This document shows positions 15,691 through 24,975 of a DNA stretch of 64,000 nt, piece after piece. Source of the stretch: Acidaminococcus hominis (lineage in GTDB: Bacteria > Bacillota > Negativicutes > Acidaminococcales > Acidaminococcaceae); contig NZ_OLMM01000004.1 in the NCBI RefSeq assembly GCF_900291475.1, positions 322,028 through 386,027 of the forward strand. Reading direction: 5' to 3'. The position numbers and the translations under genes are program-made. A model generated the notes under the pieces. The model was not told where the DNA came from. It did no database searches and was given only the letters and a program-made list of their open reading frames with translations. Positions within the stretch are counted from its first letter, which is position 1; the number at the start of each line of letters is the position of its first letter.

Positions 15691-15714
15691 AAATGCCGTG
15701 CCCAAAGGCACGGC
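15691..15714 (-). terminator. Terminator of rny
   Basis: GCCGTGCC (15695-15702) and GGCACGGC (15707-15714) form a perfect 8-bp stem. On the minus strand it is followed by ATTTTTTT, right after the rny stop. Confidence 0.85.
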
Positions 15715-15719
15715 CAATT

Positions 15720-17267
15720 TTATTTTGCATAATCCACGGCACGGGTTTCCCGCACAATGACCACTTTGATCTGCCCAGGATATTCCATATCCTCTTCGAT
15801 CTTTTTGGCCACGTCGTGAGCCAGAATGACGGAATCATCGTCGTCAATCTTATCCGGCTTCACCATAATACGGATTTCCCGGCCTGCCTGGACAGCATAG
15901 CATTTTTCTACGCCATCGAAGGATTCGGCAATTTCTTCCAATCGCGTCAACCGTTTCAGGTAGGTTTCCAGGGTTTCCCGGCGAGCTCCCGGACGGGCTG
16001 CCGAAATGGCATCCGCGGCAGAAACCAGGACCGCCTGGACGGAGGTTGCTTCGCAGTCTCCGTGGTGGGACATGATGGTATTGATGACGATATCGGATTC
16101 GTGATACCGTTTGGCCACTTCTGCCCCCAGATCCACATGGGATCCTTCCACCTCGTGGTCCACAGCCTTGCCAATATCATGCAGCAGGCCGGCCCGTTTG
16201 GCGGAGTTTACATCCACGCCCAGTTCGGCAGCCATAAGGCCAGCCAAATGGGCAACTTCGGTGGAATGCTTCAGCACGTTCTGACCATAGCTGGTGCGGT
16301 ATTTAAGCCGGCCCAGCAGTTTGATCAGTTCAGGATGCAGTCCATGAACGCCTGTTTCAAAGGTAGCCTGTTCACCGGCTTCCTTAATTTTCTGATCCAG
16401 TTCTTTTTGGGCCTTTTCCACCATTTCCTCAATACGGGCAGGATGGATACGGCCATCATTGATGAGCTTCTCCAGGGCAATCCGGGCAACTTCCCGGCGC
16501 ACAGGGTCAAAGCCGGAAATAATGACAGCTTCCGGCGTATCATCAATGATCAAATCGATACCAGTTAAGGTTTCCAGGGTACGGATATTCCGGCCTTCCC
16601 GGCCAATAATCCGTCCCTTCATTTCGTCGTTGGGCAGGGGAACAACGGTAACCGTAGTTTCCGTAACCTGATCAGCCGCACAGCGCTGAATGGCAAGGGA
16701 AATGATTTCCCGGGCCTTCTGGTCTGCCACGTCCTTGGCTTCCTGTTCCATATCCTTGATCAAACGGGCTTTGTCGTGTTTGACTTCTTCCCGTACATTG
16801 TCCAACAATTCCTGCTTGGCTTCATCGCTGGTCAAACCGGAAATCCGTTCCAGTTCTGTGACCTGCTGGCCATAAAGAGCATCGACTTTAGCTTGGGCAG
16901 CCTGCAGACGGTTGCTTTGCTCAATGAGTTTTTCTTCCTTCTTCTCATAAGCATCCATTTTCTTGTCGACGTTTTCTTCCTTTTGCACCAAGCGTCGTTC
17001 ATTTTTACTGAGTTCAGCTCTTCTTTCCTTGTTCTCCCGTTCCATTTCAGAACGCAGACGGTGGATTTCCTCCTTGGCTTCCAATAAAGCTTCCTTTTTC
17101 TTGGCTTCGGCGTCACGCATAGCCTCTTCCAGGATTTCTTTGGCTCTATCTTCTGCAGCCCCGATTTTGCCTTCGGCAACATTTTTCCGGGCCATATAGC
17201 CACCGCCCACACCTAACAAACAAAGGACAAGAGCGATAAATACACTAATGGGATCTATGATGTACAC
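15720..17267 (-). CDS. rny: Ribonuclease Y
   Basis: Membrane-anchored endoribonuclease that starts mRNA decay in Firmicutes. Order: N-terminal membrane helix ([20 protein letters not shown]), about 150 residues of charged coiled coil, a KH domain ([20 protein letters not shown] near residues 215-235), then the HD hydrolase domain ([24 protein letters not shown]). Length about 513 residues, as usual. The start is unusual: AGGAGG is followed by TGTACATCATA with no ATG. I give the GTG at 17267, which overlaps the ribosome site; ATC (17261) or ATA (17258) would be ideally spaced, and an ATG at 17303 lacks a ribosome site. The gene has its own strong promoter and a terminator. Confidence 0.93.
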   Translation of the reverse strand: MYIIDPISVFIALVLCLLGVGGGYMARKNVAEGKIGAAEDRAKEILEEAMRDAEAKKKEALLEAKEEIHRLRSEMERENKERRAELSKNERRLVQKEENVDKKMDAYEKKEEKLIEQSNRLQAAQAKVDALYGQQVTELERISGLTSDEAKQELLDNVREEVKHDKARLIKDMEQEAKDVADQKAREIISLAIQRCAADQVTETTVTVVPLPNDEMKGRIIGREGRNIRTLETLTGIDLIIDDTPEAVIISGFDPVRREVARIALEKLINDGRIHPARIEEMVEKAQKELDQKIKEAGEQATFETGVHGLHPELIKLLGRLKYRTSYGQNVLKHSTEVAHLAGLMAAELGVDVNSAKRAGLLHDIGKAVDHEVEGSHVDLGAEVAKRYHESDIVINTIMSHHGDCEATSVQAVLVSAADAISAARPGARRETLETYLKRLTRLEEIAESFDGVEKCYAVQAGREIRIMVKPDKIDDDDSVILAHDVAKKIEEDMEYPGQIKVVIVRETRAVDYAK

Positions 17268-17312
17268 CTCCTCTTCTCTAGAATTTTTGCAAAACTTGTT
17301 CATACAATAAAT

Positions 17313-17333
17313 AAGGCAACCAGAGGTCGCCTT
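17313..17333 (-). other. Hairpin in the rny 5' leader
   Basis: AAGGCAACC (17313-17321) pairs with GGTCGCCTT (17325-17333) apart from one wobble. On the minus strand it lies between the rny promoter and its ribosome site and lacks a T-run. A leader structure, perhaps an RNase target or stability element, is more likely than a terminator. Confidence 0.4.
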
Positions 17334-17363
17334 AAAACCCAATAAACACGATTGGACAAAGTT

Positions 17364-17392
17364 ATTTTATAGTATTTTCATAAGAGTGTCAA
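17364..17392 (-). promoter_or_regulatory. rny promoter
   Basis: Minus-strand TTGACA (17387-17392), 17-nt spacer, TAAAAT (17364-17369): a near-consensus sigma-A promoter about 100 nt upstream of rny. Confidence 0.7.
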
Positions 17393-17406
17393 TAAAGCTG
17401 CACAGC

Positions 17407-17435
17407 AAAAAGGGGACTATGCCTCGCATAGCCCC
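17407..17435 (-). terminator. Terminator of recA-recX
   Basis: GGGGACTATGC (17412-17422) pairs with GCATAGCCCC (17426-17435) with one bulged base. Minus-strand TTTTT follows, 19 nt past the recX stop. Confidence 0.75.
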
Positions 17436-17453
17436 GCTTCTATACTTTTTCTG

Positions 17454-17969
17454 CTAAAACAGGTCTTCTTCCCCGCCAGCTTCCTGCCACAATTGCAGGG
17501 CAGAAGCAATGGCTCCAAAGCCAAAGCCCCGGGAAGCCAGGCCTCTGGACAAGGCGGCTTTCCCCTTCCGGGGGTCTGCCTTGTACTTGCGCTGGAATTT
17601 TCCCAGTTGGGTCCTGGCCCAGTCACAGGCCCGCTCTGTTTCTTCTTCTTCCGTTACCTGGGCCAGTTCTTCCTGAATCAGTTCCTGGGGCACCTGCTTT
17701 TTGCTGAGCATCAGCCGCAGGTACTGGCGGCCGTAAAACCGCTTGCCCCGCCAGGCTGCCGTAATCCGGGCGGCGCAGCGGGCGTCGTCCAGGAAATGGC
17801 GTTCCGTCAGCTTGGCCAAAACCTGGTCTGCAAGGTCCTCCGGGCATTCCCGCTCCAACAGCTTGTCCCGCAGCTCAAACCGGGTGAAATCCCGCAGGGA
17901 CAGCTTGTCCAAGGCAAAGTTATAGGCTTCGGCGTAGGTACCCAGGGCTTTTCCCGACTTATTCCACAT
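17454..17969 (-). CDS. recX: RecX, regulator of RecA
   Basis: RecX binds RecA filaments and modulates recombination and SOS induction. The 171-residue product has the tandem three-helix repeats of the family: [20 protein letters not shown] near the start, [20 protein letters not shown] in the middle, and [20 protein letters not shown] near the end. Length is normal. Its ATG overlaps the recA stop by 11 nt, so it is translated from the recA transcript and shares its LexA control. A terminator follows. Confidence 0.88.
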   Translation of the reverse strand: MWNKSGKALGTYAEAYNFALDKLSLRDFTRFELRDKLLERECPEDLADQVLAKLTERHFLDDARCAARITAAWRGKRFYGRQYLRLMLSKKQVPQELIQEELAQVTEEEETERACDWARTQLGKFQRKYKADPRKGKAALSRGLASRGFGFGAIASALQLWQEAGGEEDLF

Positions 17970-19041
17970 TGTCCGGATTATCCTCCGGCGTCATGAGAAG
18001 GCCATCGTCTTCTTCCGGCTGGGCAGGAGCTGCCTGGGCCGTACTGGCCAGACCGGCTGCTGCCCGGATTTTCTGCTCAATTTCCGCAGCCATATCCTTG
18101 TGTTCTTTCAGGAAAGTCTTGGTATTTTCCCGGCCCTGGCCAATGCGTTCATCCCCGTAGGAATACCAGGCGCCGCTCTTATTGATAATTTCGTACTGGA
18201 CCCCCAGGTCCACCAGGCAGCCCTCGTGGGAAATGCCCTGGCCATACATAATATCGAATTCGGCCTGCTTAAAGGGAGGTGCAACCTTGTTTTTCACCAC
18301 TTTCACCCGGGTCCGATTGCCGATGATTTCGTTGCCGTTCTTCAGGCTTTCAATCCGGCGTACATCCATCCGGATGGTGGAATAGAATTTCAGGGCCCGG
18401 CCGCCGGTGGTGGTTTCCGGGTTGCCGAACATCACGCCTACTTTTTCCCGGATCTGGTTGATGAACACCGTAGCCGTCCGGGACTTGGAAATGATACCCG
18501 TGAGTTTCCGCAGGGCCTGGCTCATCAGCCGGGCCTGGAGGCCCACATGGGATTCACCCATTTCCCCTTCGATTTCTGCCTTGGGCACCAGGGCTGCTAC
18601 GGAGTCGATGACGATAATGTCAATAGCACCGCTGCGCACCAGGGCGTCGCAGATTTCCAGGGCCTGTTCGCCGGTATCCGGCTGGGAAATCAAGAGGTTG
18701 TCCACATCCACCCCCAGGTTCCGGGCGTATTCCGGATCCAGGGCGTGTTCGGCGTCGATGAAAGCTGCATAGCCGCCGCGCTTTTGGGCTTCGGCAATCA
18801 TGTGCAGGGCAACCGTAGTTTTACCGGAAGATTCCGGTCCATAGATTTCAATCACCCGGCCCCGGGGAATACCCCCTACTCCCAATGCCAAATCCAGGGA
18901 TAGTGCACCTGTAGGAATGGTTTCTATATTCATCTTGGCGCTGGCTGCCCCCAATTTCATAATGGAGCCTTTGCCAAAATCCTTTTCAATCTGTTTTAAA
19001 GCCGCATCCAGGGCTTTCGTCTTATCTGCATCCATACTCAT
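17959..19041 (-). CDS. recA: Recombinase RecA
   Basis: ATP-dependent strand exchange and LexA co-protease. The 360-residue product shows the Walker A motif GPESSGKTT near residues 67-75, [20 protein letters not shown] (Walker B region), and the DNA-binding loops [13 protein letters not shown] and [20 protein letters not shown]. Start [15 protein letters not shown] at 19041 is set by AAGGAG 8 nt upstream. A promoter with a LexA box between its -35 and -10 lies at 19077-19105, overlapping the end of hslO. recX is translationally coupled downstream. Confidence 0.98.
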   Translation of the reverse strand: MSMDADKTKALDAALKQIEKDFGKGSIMKLGAASAKMNIETIPTGALSLDLALGVGGIPRGRVIEIYGPESSGKTTVALHMIAEAQKRGGYAAFIDAEHALDPEYARNLGVDVDNLLISQPDTGEQALEICDALVRSGAIDIIVIDSVAALVPKAEIEGEMGESHVGLQARLMSQALRKLTGIISKSRTATVFINQIREKVGVMFGNPETTTGGRALKFYSTIRMDVRRIESLKNGNEIIGNRTRVKVVKNKVAPPFKQAEFDIMYGQGISHEGCLVDLGVQYEIINKSGAWYSYGDERIGQGRENTKTFLKEHKDMAAEIEQKIRAAAGLASTAQAAPAQPEEDDGLLMTPEDNPDNVE

Positions 19042-19076
19042 GAATTCATCTCCTTGTCCATTGCTGTACATTATCT

Positions 19077-19105
19077 ATTTTACAAACATTTGTTCGTTTC
19101 GTCAA
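19077..19105 (-). promoter_or_regulatory. recA promoter with LexA (DinR-type) box in the spacer
   Basis: Minus strand: TTGACG (19100-19105), 17-nt spacer, TAAAAT (19077-19082). The box CGAACAAATGTTTG (19083-19096) fits the Bacillus DinR/LexA consensus CGAACRNRYGTTYC at 13 of 14 positions and fills the spacer, an ideal place for repression. Confidence 0.75.
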
Positions 19106-19965
19106 GATTTTCTAGGAAGCTCTCTCAGCTCGTCGGGAGTAAAGTGGTACGATTTGTTGCAGTATTGGCAATGAACCTCGGTTTGAGGGTCTTGAAGAAT
19201 TTCCTGGAAGTCCTTTTCCGGCAGGCCGCAGAGCATCTGGGCCACCTTTTCCCGGCTGCAGCTGCAATGGAAGGAAACCGGGTGGGATTCCAGAATTTCT
19301 ACCGGCAGGCCTTTGGCTACCCGGCGAATCATCTCCTCCGGGGTACAGCCGCTGCTCAGCAGTTCGGTTACGTAGGGCAGGGTCAGGATATTGTCTTCCA
19401 AGGTCTTGGCCGTTTCTTCGGACGCTTCCGGCAGCAGCTGGACAAAGTAACCGCCGGCAGTGGCCACAGAGCCGTCCTTTTCAATCAGGACGCCCAGGGC
19501 AACGCTGGAAGGGGTCTGCTCGGACACGTACAGGTACCGGGTCAGGTCCGCAGCGATTTCCCCACTTTTCAGGGTGGAAACCCCGGTAAAGGGTTCGCCC
19601 TTTTCCGGGCACCGGGTGACGGTGACAATGCCGTAATGGCCGACCCCGCCGCCTACATCCAGTTTGCCGTTTTTGGACGGCAGCATCACTTCCGGGTGCA
19701 TCACAAAGCCCCGGACCGTGTAATCCCGGGCATCGGCCATCACCTGGCCCAAAGGCCCGTCGCCCTTAAAGCGCACCGTTACCGCTTCCCCGGACTTCAT
19801 GGTAGCCGCCAGGAGCAGAGCCCCGGCAGCGGTACGGCCCAGGGCCGCCGCAGCCAGAGGAGAGCAGTGATGGATTTCGTTCATATATTGGGTCAGGTGG
19901 GTGGTGCTTACCGCATAAATCCGGGCATCCCCCGCCGTAGCCTTGACTAAAATATCTTCGGACAT
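19102..19965 (-). CDS. hslO: Hsp33 redox-regulated chaperone
   Basis: Hsp33 is a holdase switched on by oxidation of a zinc-bound four-cysteine site. The 287-residue product has a normal N-terminal fold (AALGRTAAGALLLAATMKSG, GDGPLGQVMADA, GGGVGHYGIVTVTR) and both redox pairs at the C-terminus: CSC in FHCSCSREKV and CQYC in EVHCQYCNKSYHF. It begins just 1 nt before ribH ends, so it sits at the end of the riboflavin operon and may be transcribed from the FMN-riboswitch promoter. The recA promoter overlaps its 3' end. Confidence 0.93.
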   Translation of the reverse strand: MSEDILVKATAGDARIYAVSTTHLTQYMNEIHHCSPLAAAALGRTAAGALLLAATMKSGEAVTVRFKGDGPLGQVMADARDYTVRGFVMHPEVMLPSKNGKLDVGGGVGHYGIVTVTRCPEKGEPFTGVSTLKSGEIAADLTRYLYVSEQTPSSVALGVLIEKDGSVATAGGYFVQLLPEASEETAKTLEDNILTLPYVTELLSSGCTPEEMIRRVAKGLPVEILESHPVSFHCSCSREKVAQMLCGLPEKDFQEILQDPQTEVHCQYCNKSYHFTPDELRELPRKS

Positions 19966-19966
19966 C

Positions 19967-20428
19967 TTACAGGCTCCGGGTCAGGTTGACCATTTCAATC
20001 ATGGACAGGGCCGTATCGGAACCCTTGTTGCCGGCCTTGGTACCAGCCCGTTCCACAGCCTGTTCAATATTTTCGGTAGTGAGTACGCCAAAGCCGGTGG
20101 GAACGCCAGTTTCCATGTTCACCAGGGCAATGCCCTTGGACACTTCGCTGCATACGTAGTCATAGTGGCTGGTAGCGCCGCGAATCACTGCGCCCAGGCA
20201 GATGATGCCGTCGTATTTGCCGCTTTGGGCCATTTTCTTGGCTACCAGGGGGATTTCAAAAGCCCCGGGAACCCAGGCCACCGTAATGTCGTCTTCTGCT
20301 ACGCCGTGACGCACCAGGGTGTCTTCCGCGCCGCTGAGCAGCTTGCTGGTAATTAACTCATTGAAACGGGCAACTACGATGCCAAATTTTAAACCCTCTG
20401 CCAGTAAATTTCCTTCTACTACTTTCAT
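19967..20428 (-). CDS. ribH: 6,7-dimethyl-8-ribityllumazine synthase
   Basis: Condenses the pyrimidine intermediate with dihydroxybutanone phosphate to make lumazine, the penultimate step to riboflavin. The 153-residue protein has [35 protein letters not shown], the phosphate-binding [15 protein letters not shown] motif and [15 protein letters not shown]. Normal length. Its start overlaps the ribBA stop by 4 nt. It is the last dedicated rib gene of the operon. Confidence 0.96.
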   Translation of the reverse strand: MKVVEGNLLAEGLKFGIVVARFNELITSKLLSGAEDTLVRHGVAEDDITVAWVPGAFEIPLVAKKMAQSGKYDGIICLGAVIRGATSHYDYVCSEVSKGIALVNMETGVPTGFGVLTTENIEQAVERAGTKAGNKGSDTALSMIEMVNLTRSL

Positions 20429-21654
20429 TTTTTAGCCTCCACTTCTTTTTCGTGTAATTCATGTCCCATGCGGACTTGTTTGGTTACCATATAGTGATGG
20501 TTGTAGCAATTGTCTTTCATGATGATGGGCACGGTTTCCGTAATGGTAATGCCGTAGCCGGACAGGCCCGCCCGTTTGGCCGGGTTATTGGTCATCAGCC
20601 GGATGGTGGTAAGACCCAGGTCCGCCAGGATTTGGGCACCAATGCCATAATCCCGCATATCCGGGGCAAAGCCCAGTTTCACGTTGGCGTCCACCGTATC
20701 CAGGCCCTGGTCCTGGAGTTCATAGGCCCGCAGTTTGTTGGCCAGGCCAATGCCCCGGCCTTCCTGGCGCATATACAGCACCACGCCGCAGCCTTCCTTC
20801 TCGATCATGCGCAGGGCCGTAGCCAATTGGTCCCCGCAGTCACAGCGCAGGGAGCCGAAGGCGTCCCCGGTGAGGCATTCGGAGTGGACCCGGACCAGCA
20901 CGTTCTTTTTGCCGGTAATGTCCCCTTTGATAATGGCCACATGGCATTTGTCGTCCAGATCATTTTCGTAGCCGATGGCCCGGAAGGTGCCGTACTTGCT
21001 GGGCAGGGCCACGTTGGCAATCCGGTGGACCATTTTTTCGGTCTTTTTCCGGTAAGCTACCAGGTCTGCCACGGTAATGAAGGTCAATTGGTGCTCTTTG
21101 GCAAATTCCATCAGCTCGGGGGTCCGGGCCATGGTGCCGTCAGCGCTCATGATTTCGCAGCAGATGCCCACCGGCTTCAGGCCTGCCAGCCGGCACAGGT
21201 CCGTAGTGGCTTCCGTATGACCGGTACGGCGCAGCACGCCGCCTTCCTTGCTGCGCAGGGGGAATACGTGGCCGGGCCGGCGGAAGTCGGAGGCCTTGGC
21301 GTCGTCCTCAGCGCATTTTTTCATGGTGTAGGCCCGTTCCACAGCGGAAATGCCGGTGGTGGTATCCTTATGGTCGATGGAAACGGTGAAGGCCGTTTCG
21401 TGGTTATCGGTGTTGTTGGCTACCATGGGGTCTAATTGCAGCCGGTCCAGAATTTTGCCGTCGCAGGGCATACAGATCAGGCCTTTGGCGTAGGTGGCCA
21501 TGAAGTTGATGGCTTCCGTGGTCACGTGCTCTGCGCTCATGATCAGGTCCCCTTCGTTTTCCCGGTCGGCATCATCGGTAACCAGCACCATCTTGCCGGC
21601 TTTCAGGTCGGCAATGGCCTGTTCAATGGTGTCAAATTTATACTCTTGTTCCAT
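20425..21654 (-). CDS. ribBA: Bifunctional DHBP synthase / GTP cyclohydrolase II
   Basis: Two early riboflavin enzymes fused, 409 residues. The N-terminal domain (about 1-205) makes 3,4-dihydroxy-2-butanone 4-phosphate: [20 protein letters not shown] holds the acidic metal and substrate residues, and [20 protein letters not shown] the HTEA region. The C-terminal domain (about 206-400) opens [23 protein letters not shown] then DQL supplies the zinc cysteines, and [20 protein letters not shown] the GTP site. Both halves look intact. Cotranscribed with ribE (15 nt gap) and ribH (4 nt overlap). Confidence 0.97.
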   Translation of the reverse strand: MEQEYKFDTIEQAIADLKAGKMVLVTDDADRENEGDLIMSAEHVTTEAINFMATYAKGLICMPCDGKILDRLQLDPMVANNTDNHETAFTVSIDHKDTTTGISAVERAYTMKKCAEDDAKASDFRRPGHVFPLRSKEGGVLRRTGHTEATTDLCRLAGLKPVGICCEIMSADGTMARTPELMEFAKEHQLTFITVADLVAYRKKTEKMVHRIANVALPSKYGTFRAIGYENDLDDKCHVAIIKGDITGKKNVLVRVHSECLTGDAFGSLRCDCGDQLATALRMIEKEGCGVVLYMRQEGRGIGLANKLRAYELQDQGLDTVDANVKLGFAPDMRDYGIGAQILADLGLTTIRLMTNNPAKRAGLSGYGITITETVPIIMKDNCYNHHYMVTKQVRMGHELHEKEVEAKK

Positions 21655-21668
21655 AGGTAATTTCCTCC

Positions 21669-22307
21669 TTAAAAGAAGCCATTTTCCAACAAGGTTTCCT
21701 TGGTCAGGCCCCCTGTTTTGCGTTTTTCCAGCATGCGCTGGACGTACTTGCCCAAAATATCGGTTTCCAGGTTCACCTTGTCGCCGGGCTTTTTGAAACC
21801 CAGGGTGGTGAACTGGACCGTCAAGGGAATCAGGGATACGGAAAAAGTGGTATCCGTGACTTCCGTAATGGTAAGACTTATGCCGTCAATGGCAATGGAG
21901 CCCTTGCTGACCATGCCCTGGAGCAGTTCCGGCCCGCAGCTGATGGTGGTGACCTTGGCAATGCCTTCCGGCACCATCTTCACAATGGTGCCCACCCCAT
22001 CTACGTGGCCGCTGACAATGTGGCCGTCCAGGCCGTCCCCTACATGGAGGGTCCGTTCCAGGTTTACCTTGTCCCCCCGCTTCAGGCTGCCAATGGTGGT
22101 GTGCCGGGCAGATTCCGGCATGACGTCCACGGTGAAGTGGCCCTGGTCAAAATGGGTCACGGTGAGGCAGGCCCCGTTGCAGCAGACGCTTTCCCCAATG
22201 GAGAGCAGCGGCGGAATCTTTTTGGCGGCAATGGTCAGCCGGTAGGAATTCTGTTCCCGGCGCAGGGTGTCCACCGTCCCCAGTTCCGCAACCAGTCCTG
22301 TAAACAT
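21669..22307 (-). CDS. ribE: Riboflavin synthase alpha subunit
   Basis: Dismutates two lumazine molecules to riboflavin. The 212-residue product has the two tandem lumazine-binding repeats: MFTGLVAELGTVDTL with SVCCNGACLTVT, then GHIVSGHVDGVGTIVKM with SIAIDGISLTITEV. Normal length. It follows ribD by 4 nt and precedes ribBA by 14 nt. Confidence 0.96.
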   Translation of the reverse strand: MFTGLVAELGTVDTLRREQNSYRLTIAAKKIPPLLSIGESVCCNGACLTVTHFDQGHFTVDVMPESARHTTIGSLKRGDKVNLERTLHVGDGLDGHIVSGHVDGVGTIVKMVPEGIAKVTTISCGPELLQGMVSKGSIAIDGISLTITEVTDTTFSVSLIPLTVQFTTLGFKKPGDKVNLETDILGKYVQRMLEKRKTGGLTKETLLENGFF

Positions 22308-22311
22308 ACGC

Positions 22312-23409
22312 TCAGCCCCTTTCCAAAAGGCCCGTAAGCATTAAATCCTCACCAAACACCTTATGCTGTGGTTCGCTGAGGGTAACCCGCTGGGCCATGG
22401 TTCTGGCCCCCCGGCCTCCAATGGCCGTCAGGTTCTTTTTCCCGCCCAAAAGGCAGGGAGCGATAAAGGCGTATACCCGCTGGGCCAGTTTCAGGTCCAG
22501 GAAGGAGCCATGGATTTGGCTGCCCCCCTCCACCAGCAGGCTGGTGATGTTGTTTTCGCCCAGTCGGTCCAGCAGTGCCCCCAGGTCCAGGGTACCGCCG
22601 TTTTCCGGCAGCTGCCAGATGGTCACCTGGTCCAGCCCCTTGAAGGCTGCCAGCCGTTCCGGATCTGCCTTGCAGGAGGTAACCAAAAGGGTTTTGGCCT
22701 CCCCGTCCTGGAAGACCTTCCGGTCCACCGGCAGCTGGCATTTGCTGTCCAGCACTATCCGCAGGGGATTTTTGCCTTCCACCAGCCGCACCGTCAGGGA
22801 CGGGTCATCATTTAGCACCGTATTTTTCCCTACCAGAATGGCGTCGTACTGGCTCCGGAGAGTATGGGCGTATTTCCGGGATTCTTCCCCGCTGATCCAT
22901 TTGGAATCCCCGGAAGCCGTGGCAATTTTCCCGTCCAGGGTCATGGCGTATTTCAGTGCCGTAAAGGGCCGCTTGTGGGTTACCCAATGGAGAAACACCT
23001 CGTTCTGGCGCCGGGCTTCCTCAGCCAGCACCCCGGTAACCACTTCCACGCCGGCTTCCCGGAGCCGGGCAAAGCCCTTGCCCCCTACCAGGGGATTGGG
23101 GTCCTCAATAGCGGCCACTACCTTGCGGATGCCCGCCTTGATCAGCGCCTCGCAGCAGGGACCCGTGCGCCCGTAATGGGAACAGGGCTCCAGGGTAACA
23201 TAGGCCGTAGCACCCTTAGTTTTCTCCCCGGCGTCCGCCATGGCATTTACTTCTGCGTGGGGCTGCCCCGCCTTGTGGTGATAGCCCCGTCCTACAATTT
23301 CGCCCTCAGGGCTGACGATAACGCAGCCCACCAGCGGATTAGGGCTGGTATTTCCCCGCGCCTGCTCCGCCAGGTCCAGAGCGATTCTCATATATTCCTG
23401 ATCTGTCAA
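22312..23409 (-). CDS. ribD: Bifunctional riboflavin deaminase/reductase RibD
   Basis: Second and third steps of riboflavin synthesis. The N-terminal deaminase zinc site is QPHAEVNAM and LEPCSHYGRTGPCCEALI; the C-terminal reductase domain follows from about residue 150 (FTALKYAMTLDGKIATASGD, SLLVEGGSQIHGSFL). I place the start at a TTG (23409), giving MTDQEYMRIALDLAEQA, typical for the family; the ATG at 23391 is the alternative. About 365 residues. First gene of the operon, directly behind an FMN riboswitch and terminator, so expression falls when FMN is plentiful. Confidence 0.94.
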   Translation of the reverse strand: MTDQEYMRIALDLAEQARGNTSPNPLVGCVIVSPEGEIVGRGYHHKAGQPHAEVNAMADAGEKTKGATAYVTLEPCSHYGRTGPCCEALIKAGIRKVVAAIEDPNPLVGGKGFARLREAGVEVVTGVLAEEARRQNEVFLHWVTHKRPFTALKYAMTLDGKIATASGDSKWISGEESRKYAHTLRSQYDAILVGKNTVLNDDPSLTVRLVEGKNPLRIVLDSKCQLPVDRKVFQDGEAKTLLVTSCKADPERLAAFKGLDQVTIWQLPENGGTLDLGALLDRLGENNITSLLVEGGSQIHGSFLDLKLAQRVYAFIAPCLLGGKKNLTAIGGRGARTMAQRVTLSEPQHKVFGEDLMLTGLLERG

Positions 23410-23432
23410 AAGTCCACCTGCTTTCTGCAAAA

Positions 23433-23462
23433 TAAAAGCCGCACTGCCTGGGGCAGCACGGC
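23433..23462 (-). terminator. Riboswitch-controlled terminator before ribD
   Basis: GCCGCACTGCC (23438-23448) pairs with GGCAGCACGGC (23452-23462), allowing two wobble pairs; the minus strand then reads TTTTATTTT. It lies between the FMN aptamer and ribD and is the expected expression platform. Confidence 0.8.
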
Positions 23463-23480
23463 AAAAATACACTTTTCGCT

Positions 23481-23587
23481 GTCTTTTCTCATCCAGACTG
23501 TACTGTCGGTATCGGGATTCCACCGATTCGTGCTTGCGCTCGCGGACTGTAACCGCCGGTAGGGAGTTCCACCCCGCCCCAAAGACA
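23481..23587 (-). promoter_or_regulatory. FMN riboswitch (RFN element)
   Basis: The minus strand shows the conserved RFN blocks: GGGGCGGGGTGGAA, CTCCCTACCGGCGGTTACAG, CCGCGAGCGC, GGTGGAATCCCGATACCGAC, AGTACAGTCTGGATGAGA. The closing helix pairs GTCTTT (23581-23586 side) with AAAGAC (23481-23486 side). FMN binding should favour the downstream terminator and turn off the rib operon. Confidence 0.95.
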
Positions 23588-23611
23588 ATTTCACTATAAA
23601 ATTACTCATTC

Positions 23612-23639
23612 ATTATATCATATGCACGGGACTTTGCAA
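23612..23639 (-). promoter_or_regulatory. rib operon promoter
   Basis: Minus strand TTGCAA (23634-23639), 16-nt spacer, TATAAT (23612-23617), just upstream of the FMN aptamer. Confidence 0.65.
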
Positions 23640-23643
23640 CCGC

Positions 23644-24969
23644 CTAGCCAAAGAAGCGGATCCGGGTCCGGCGGCCGTCCGGGGACACGTAATACAGATT
23701 GCCCAAATGCAGGGAGCCGTCCACCAGCTCAAACTGGGGCGCCACAATATCCCCGCCATCGGACTTGATTTCCACATCGCTGAACTTTAACTCCTTGTAC
23801 TGGTTGGAAAAGGTGCCGTGAATGGAATTGAACTGGACAATGGCGTACATCCCCTTGCCGGAATAGAAGGAGCCATAGGTCAGGGTGGACCGGTTGTCCC
23901 CATCGCAGAGCATCTTCAGGTCCAGCTGCACCAGGCAGCGGAAGAAGGGCACTCCGGTGGCGTCCTCGCTGTGGAGGTCGTGACCCATCACGTTGACCGT
24001 ATAGGCCTTGGTATCGATGTTGAAGCCCCCGTGGGCATCGCAGGTACCGCCAAACACATCTGCCGTCACGTTCTGGGCATCAATATAGCCGTCGGCGTAT
24101 TTAAAATTGCCCTTGACCTTGGTAAATTTCAGACCGGGCAGGTTCAGGTTGGGCATATACAGCTGGCCTACAATCACCGGATCCGGCAGGTCCCCGGTAA
24201 CATTGGCGGCGGCGGTCACCCGTTCGTGGATATTCAGCCCCGTTCCCAGGGAAGACGGATTCAGTTCCTTGATGCCCAGCTTCAGGTCGTAGGTGGACAC
24301 CCGGGGTTTCAGGTCAACCGCTCCCTGGATATCCACTCCTTTGCCTTCCAGGGTACCCCCCAGTTCACCGGTAGAAAAGTCGATGGTCAGTTTGTCCTTG
24401 CTGTTGTAGTGCAGATTGGCATTTACATCCTCAAAGGTATGGGTCCGCTGCTTGTAGTAGGCCGTCAGGTGGCAGTGGTTCAGGAGTACCTCCACATTGA
24501 CATTTTTCAGCTTGATGTCAAAGTTTTTCCGGTCTCCCTTTTTCCGCTGCTCCGGCGGCGGCAGCTGGGCAGCCCGGATGCCCCGGACGTGCATATTTTC
24601 GCTGAAGGTCAGGACAATATCTGCGTCGTCCAGCTGGAGCCGTTCAATGGTCCGGCTGTTGGTCCGCCGCAGGATAATGTCCAGGGGATTCACGTGGAAA
24701 TACCCGTTGGGAATGGTTATCCGGTTGCCGTCGTGGGCCCCCTTCCACTCCAGGTTTTCAAAATGCACGTGGCCAAAGGGGGTAGCGGTAATCCGCTCCA
24801 CCGTAATGGTGCCGTCCAGGTAGTGCTGCCGGGCCATTTCCCGGTTGAAAATGGCAGCTGCATGGATGCTGGCCAGATAGGCCAGCCAGCTGACCACCAA
24901 AAGGGCGGCCAGCAGACCTACCACTACCAGTTTGATTTTGACCTTATGGGTCCGCCAAAATGCCTTCAT
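23644..24969 (-). CDS. AsmA-like inner-membrane-anchored envelope protein
   Basis: A 441-residue protein with one N-terminal membrane helix (KLVVVGLLAALLVVSWLAYL) and a long beta-rich exported part. Repeats such as TPFGHVHFENLEWKG, VNPLDIILRRTNSRTIERLQ, VDIQGAVDLKPRVSTYDLKL and MPNLNLPGLKFTKVKGNF resemble AsmA/TamB-type domains, which form hydrophobic grooves between inner and outer membranes and are thought to carry phospholipid. This points to a diderm envelope. It lies 6 nt after rpe and ends the def-to-rpe housekeeping operon. Family assignment is by pattern, without a profile search. Confidence 0.65.
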   Translation of the reverse strand: MKAFWRTHKVKIKLVVVGLLAALLVVSWLAYLASIHAAAIFNREMARQHYLDGTITVERITATPFGHVHFENLEWKGAHDGNRITIPNGYFHVNPLDIILRRTNSRTIERLQLDDADIVLTFSENMHVRGIRAAQLPPPEQRKKGDRKNFDIKLKNVNVEVLLNHCHLTAYYKQRTHTFEDVNANLHYNSKDKLTIDFSTGELGGTLEGKGVDIQGAVDLKPRVSTYDLKLGIKELNPSSLGTGLNIHERVTAAANVTGDLPDPVIVGQLYMPNLNLPGLKFTKVKGNFKYADGYIDAQNVTADVFGGTCDAHGGFNIDTKAYTVNVMGHDLHSEDATGVPFFRCLVQLDLKMLCDGDNRSTLTYGSFYSGKGMYAIVQFNSIHGTFSNQYKELKFSDVEIKSDGGDIVAPQFELVDGSLHLGNLYYVSPDGRRTRIRFFG

Positions 24970-24975
24970 CGACAG

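Noticed and set aside
17313..17333. Hairpin read as a second recX terminator
   Set aside because: It lies downstream of the rny promoter and has no T-run, so it belongs to the rny leader; a better terminator is at 17407-17435.
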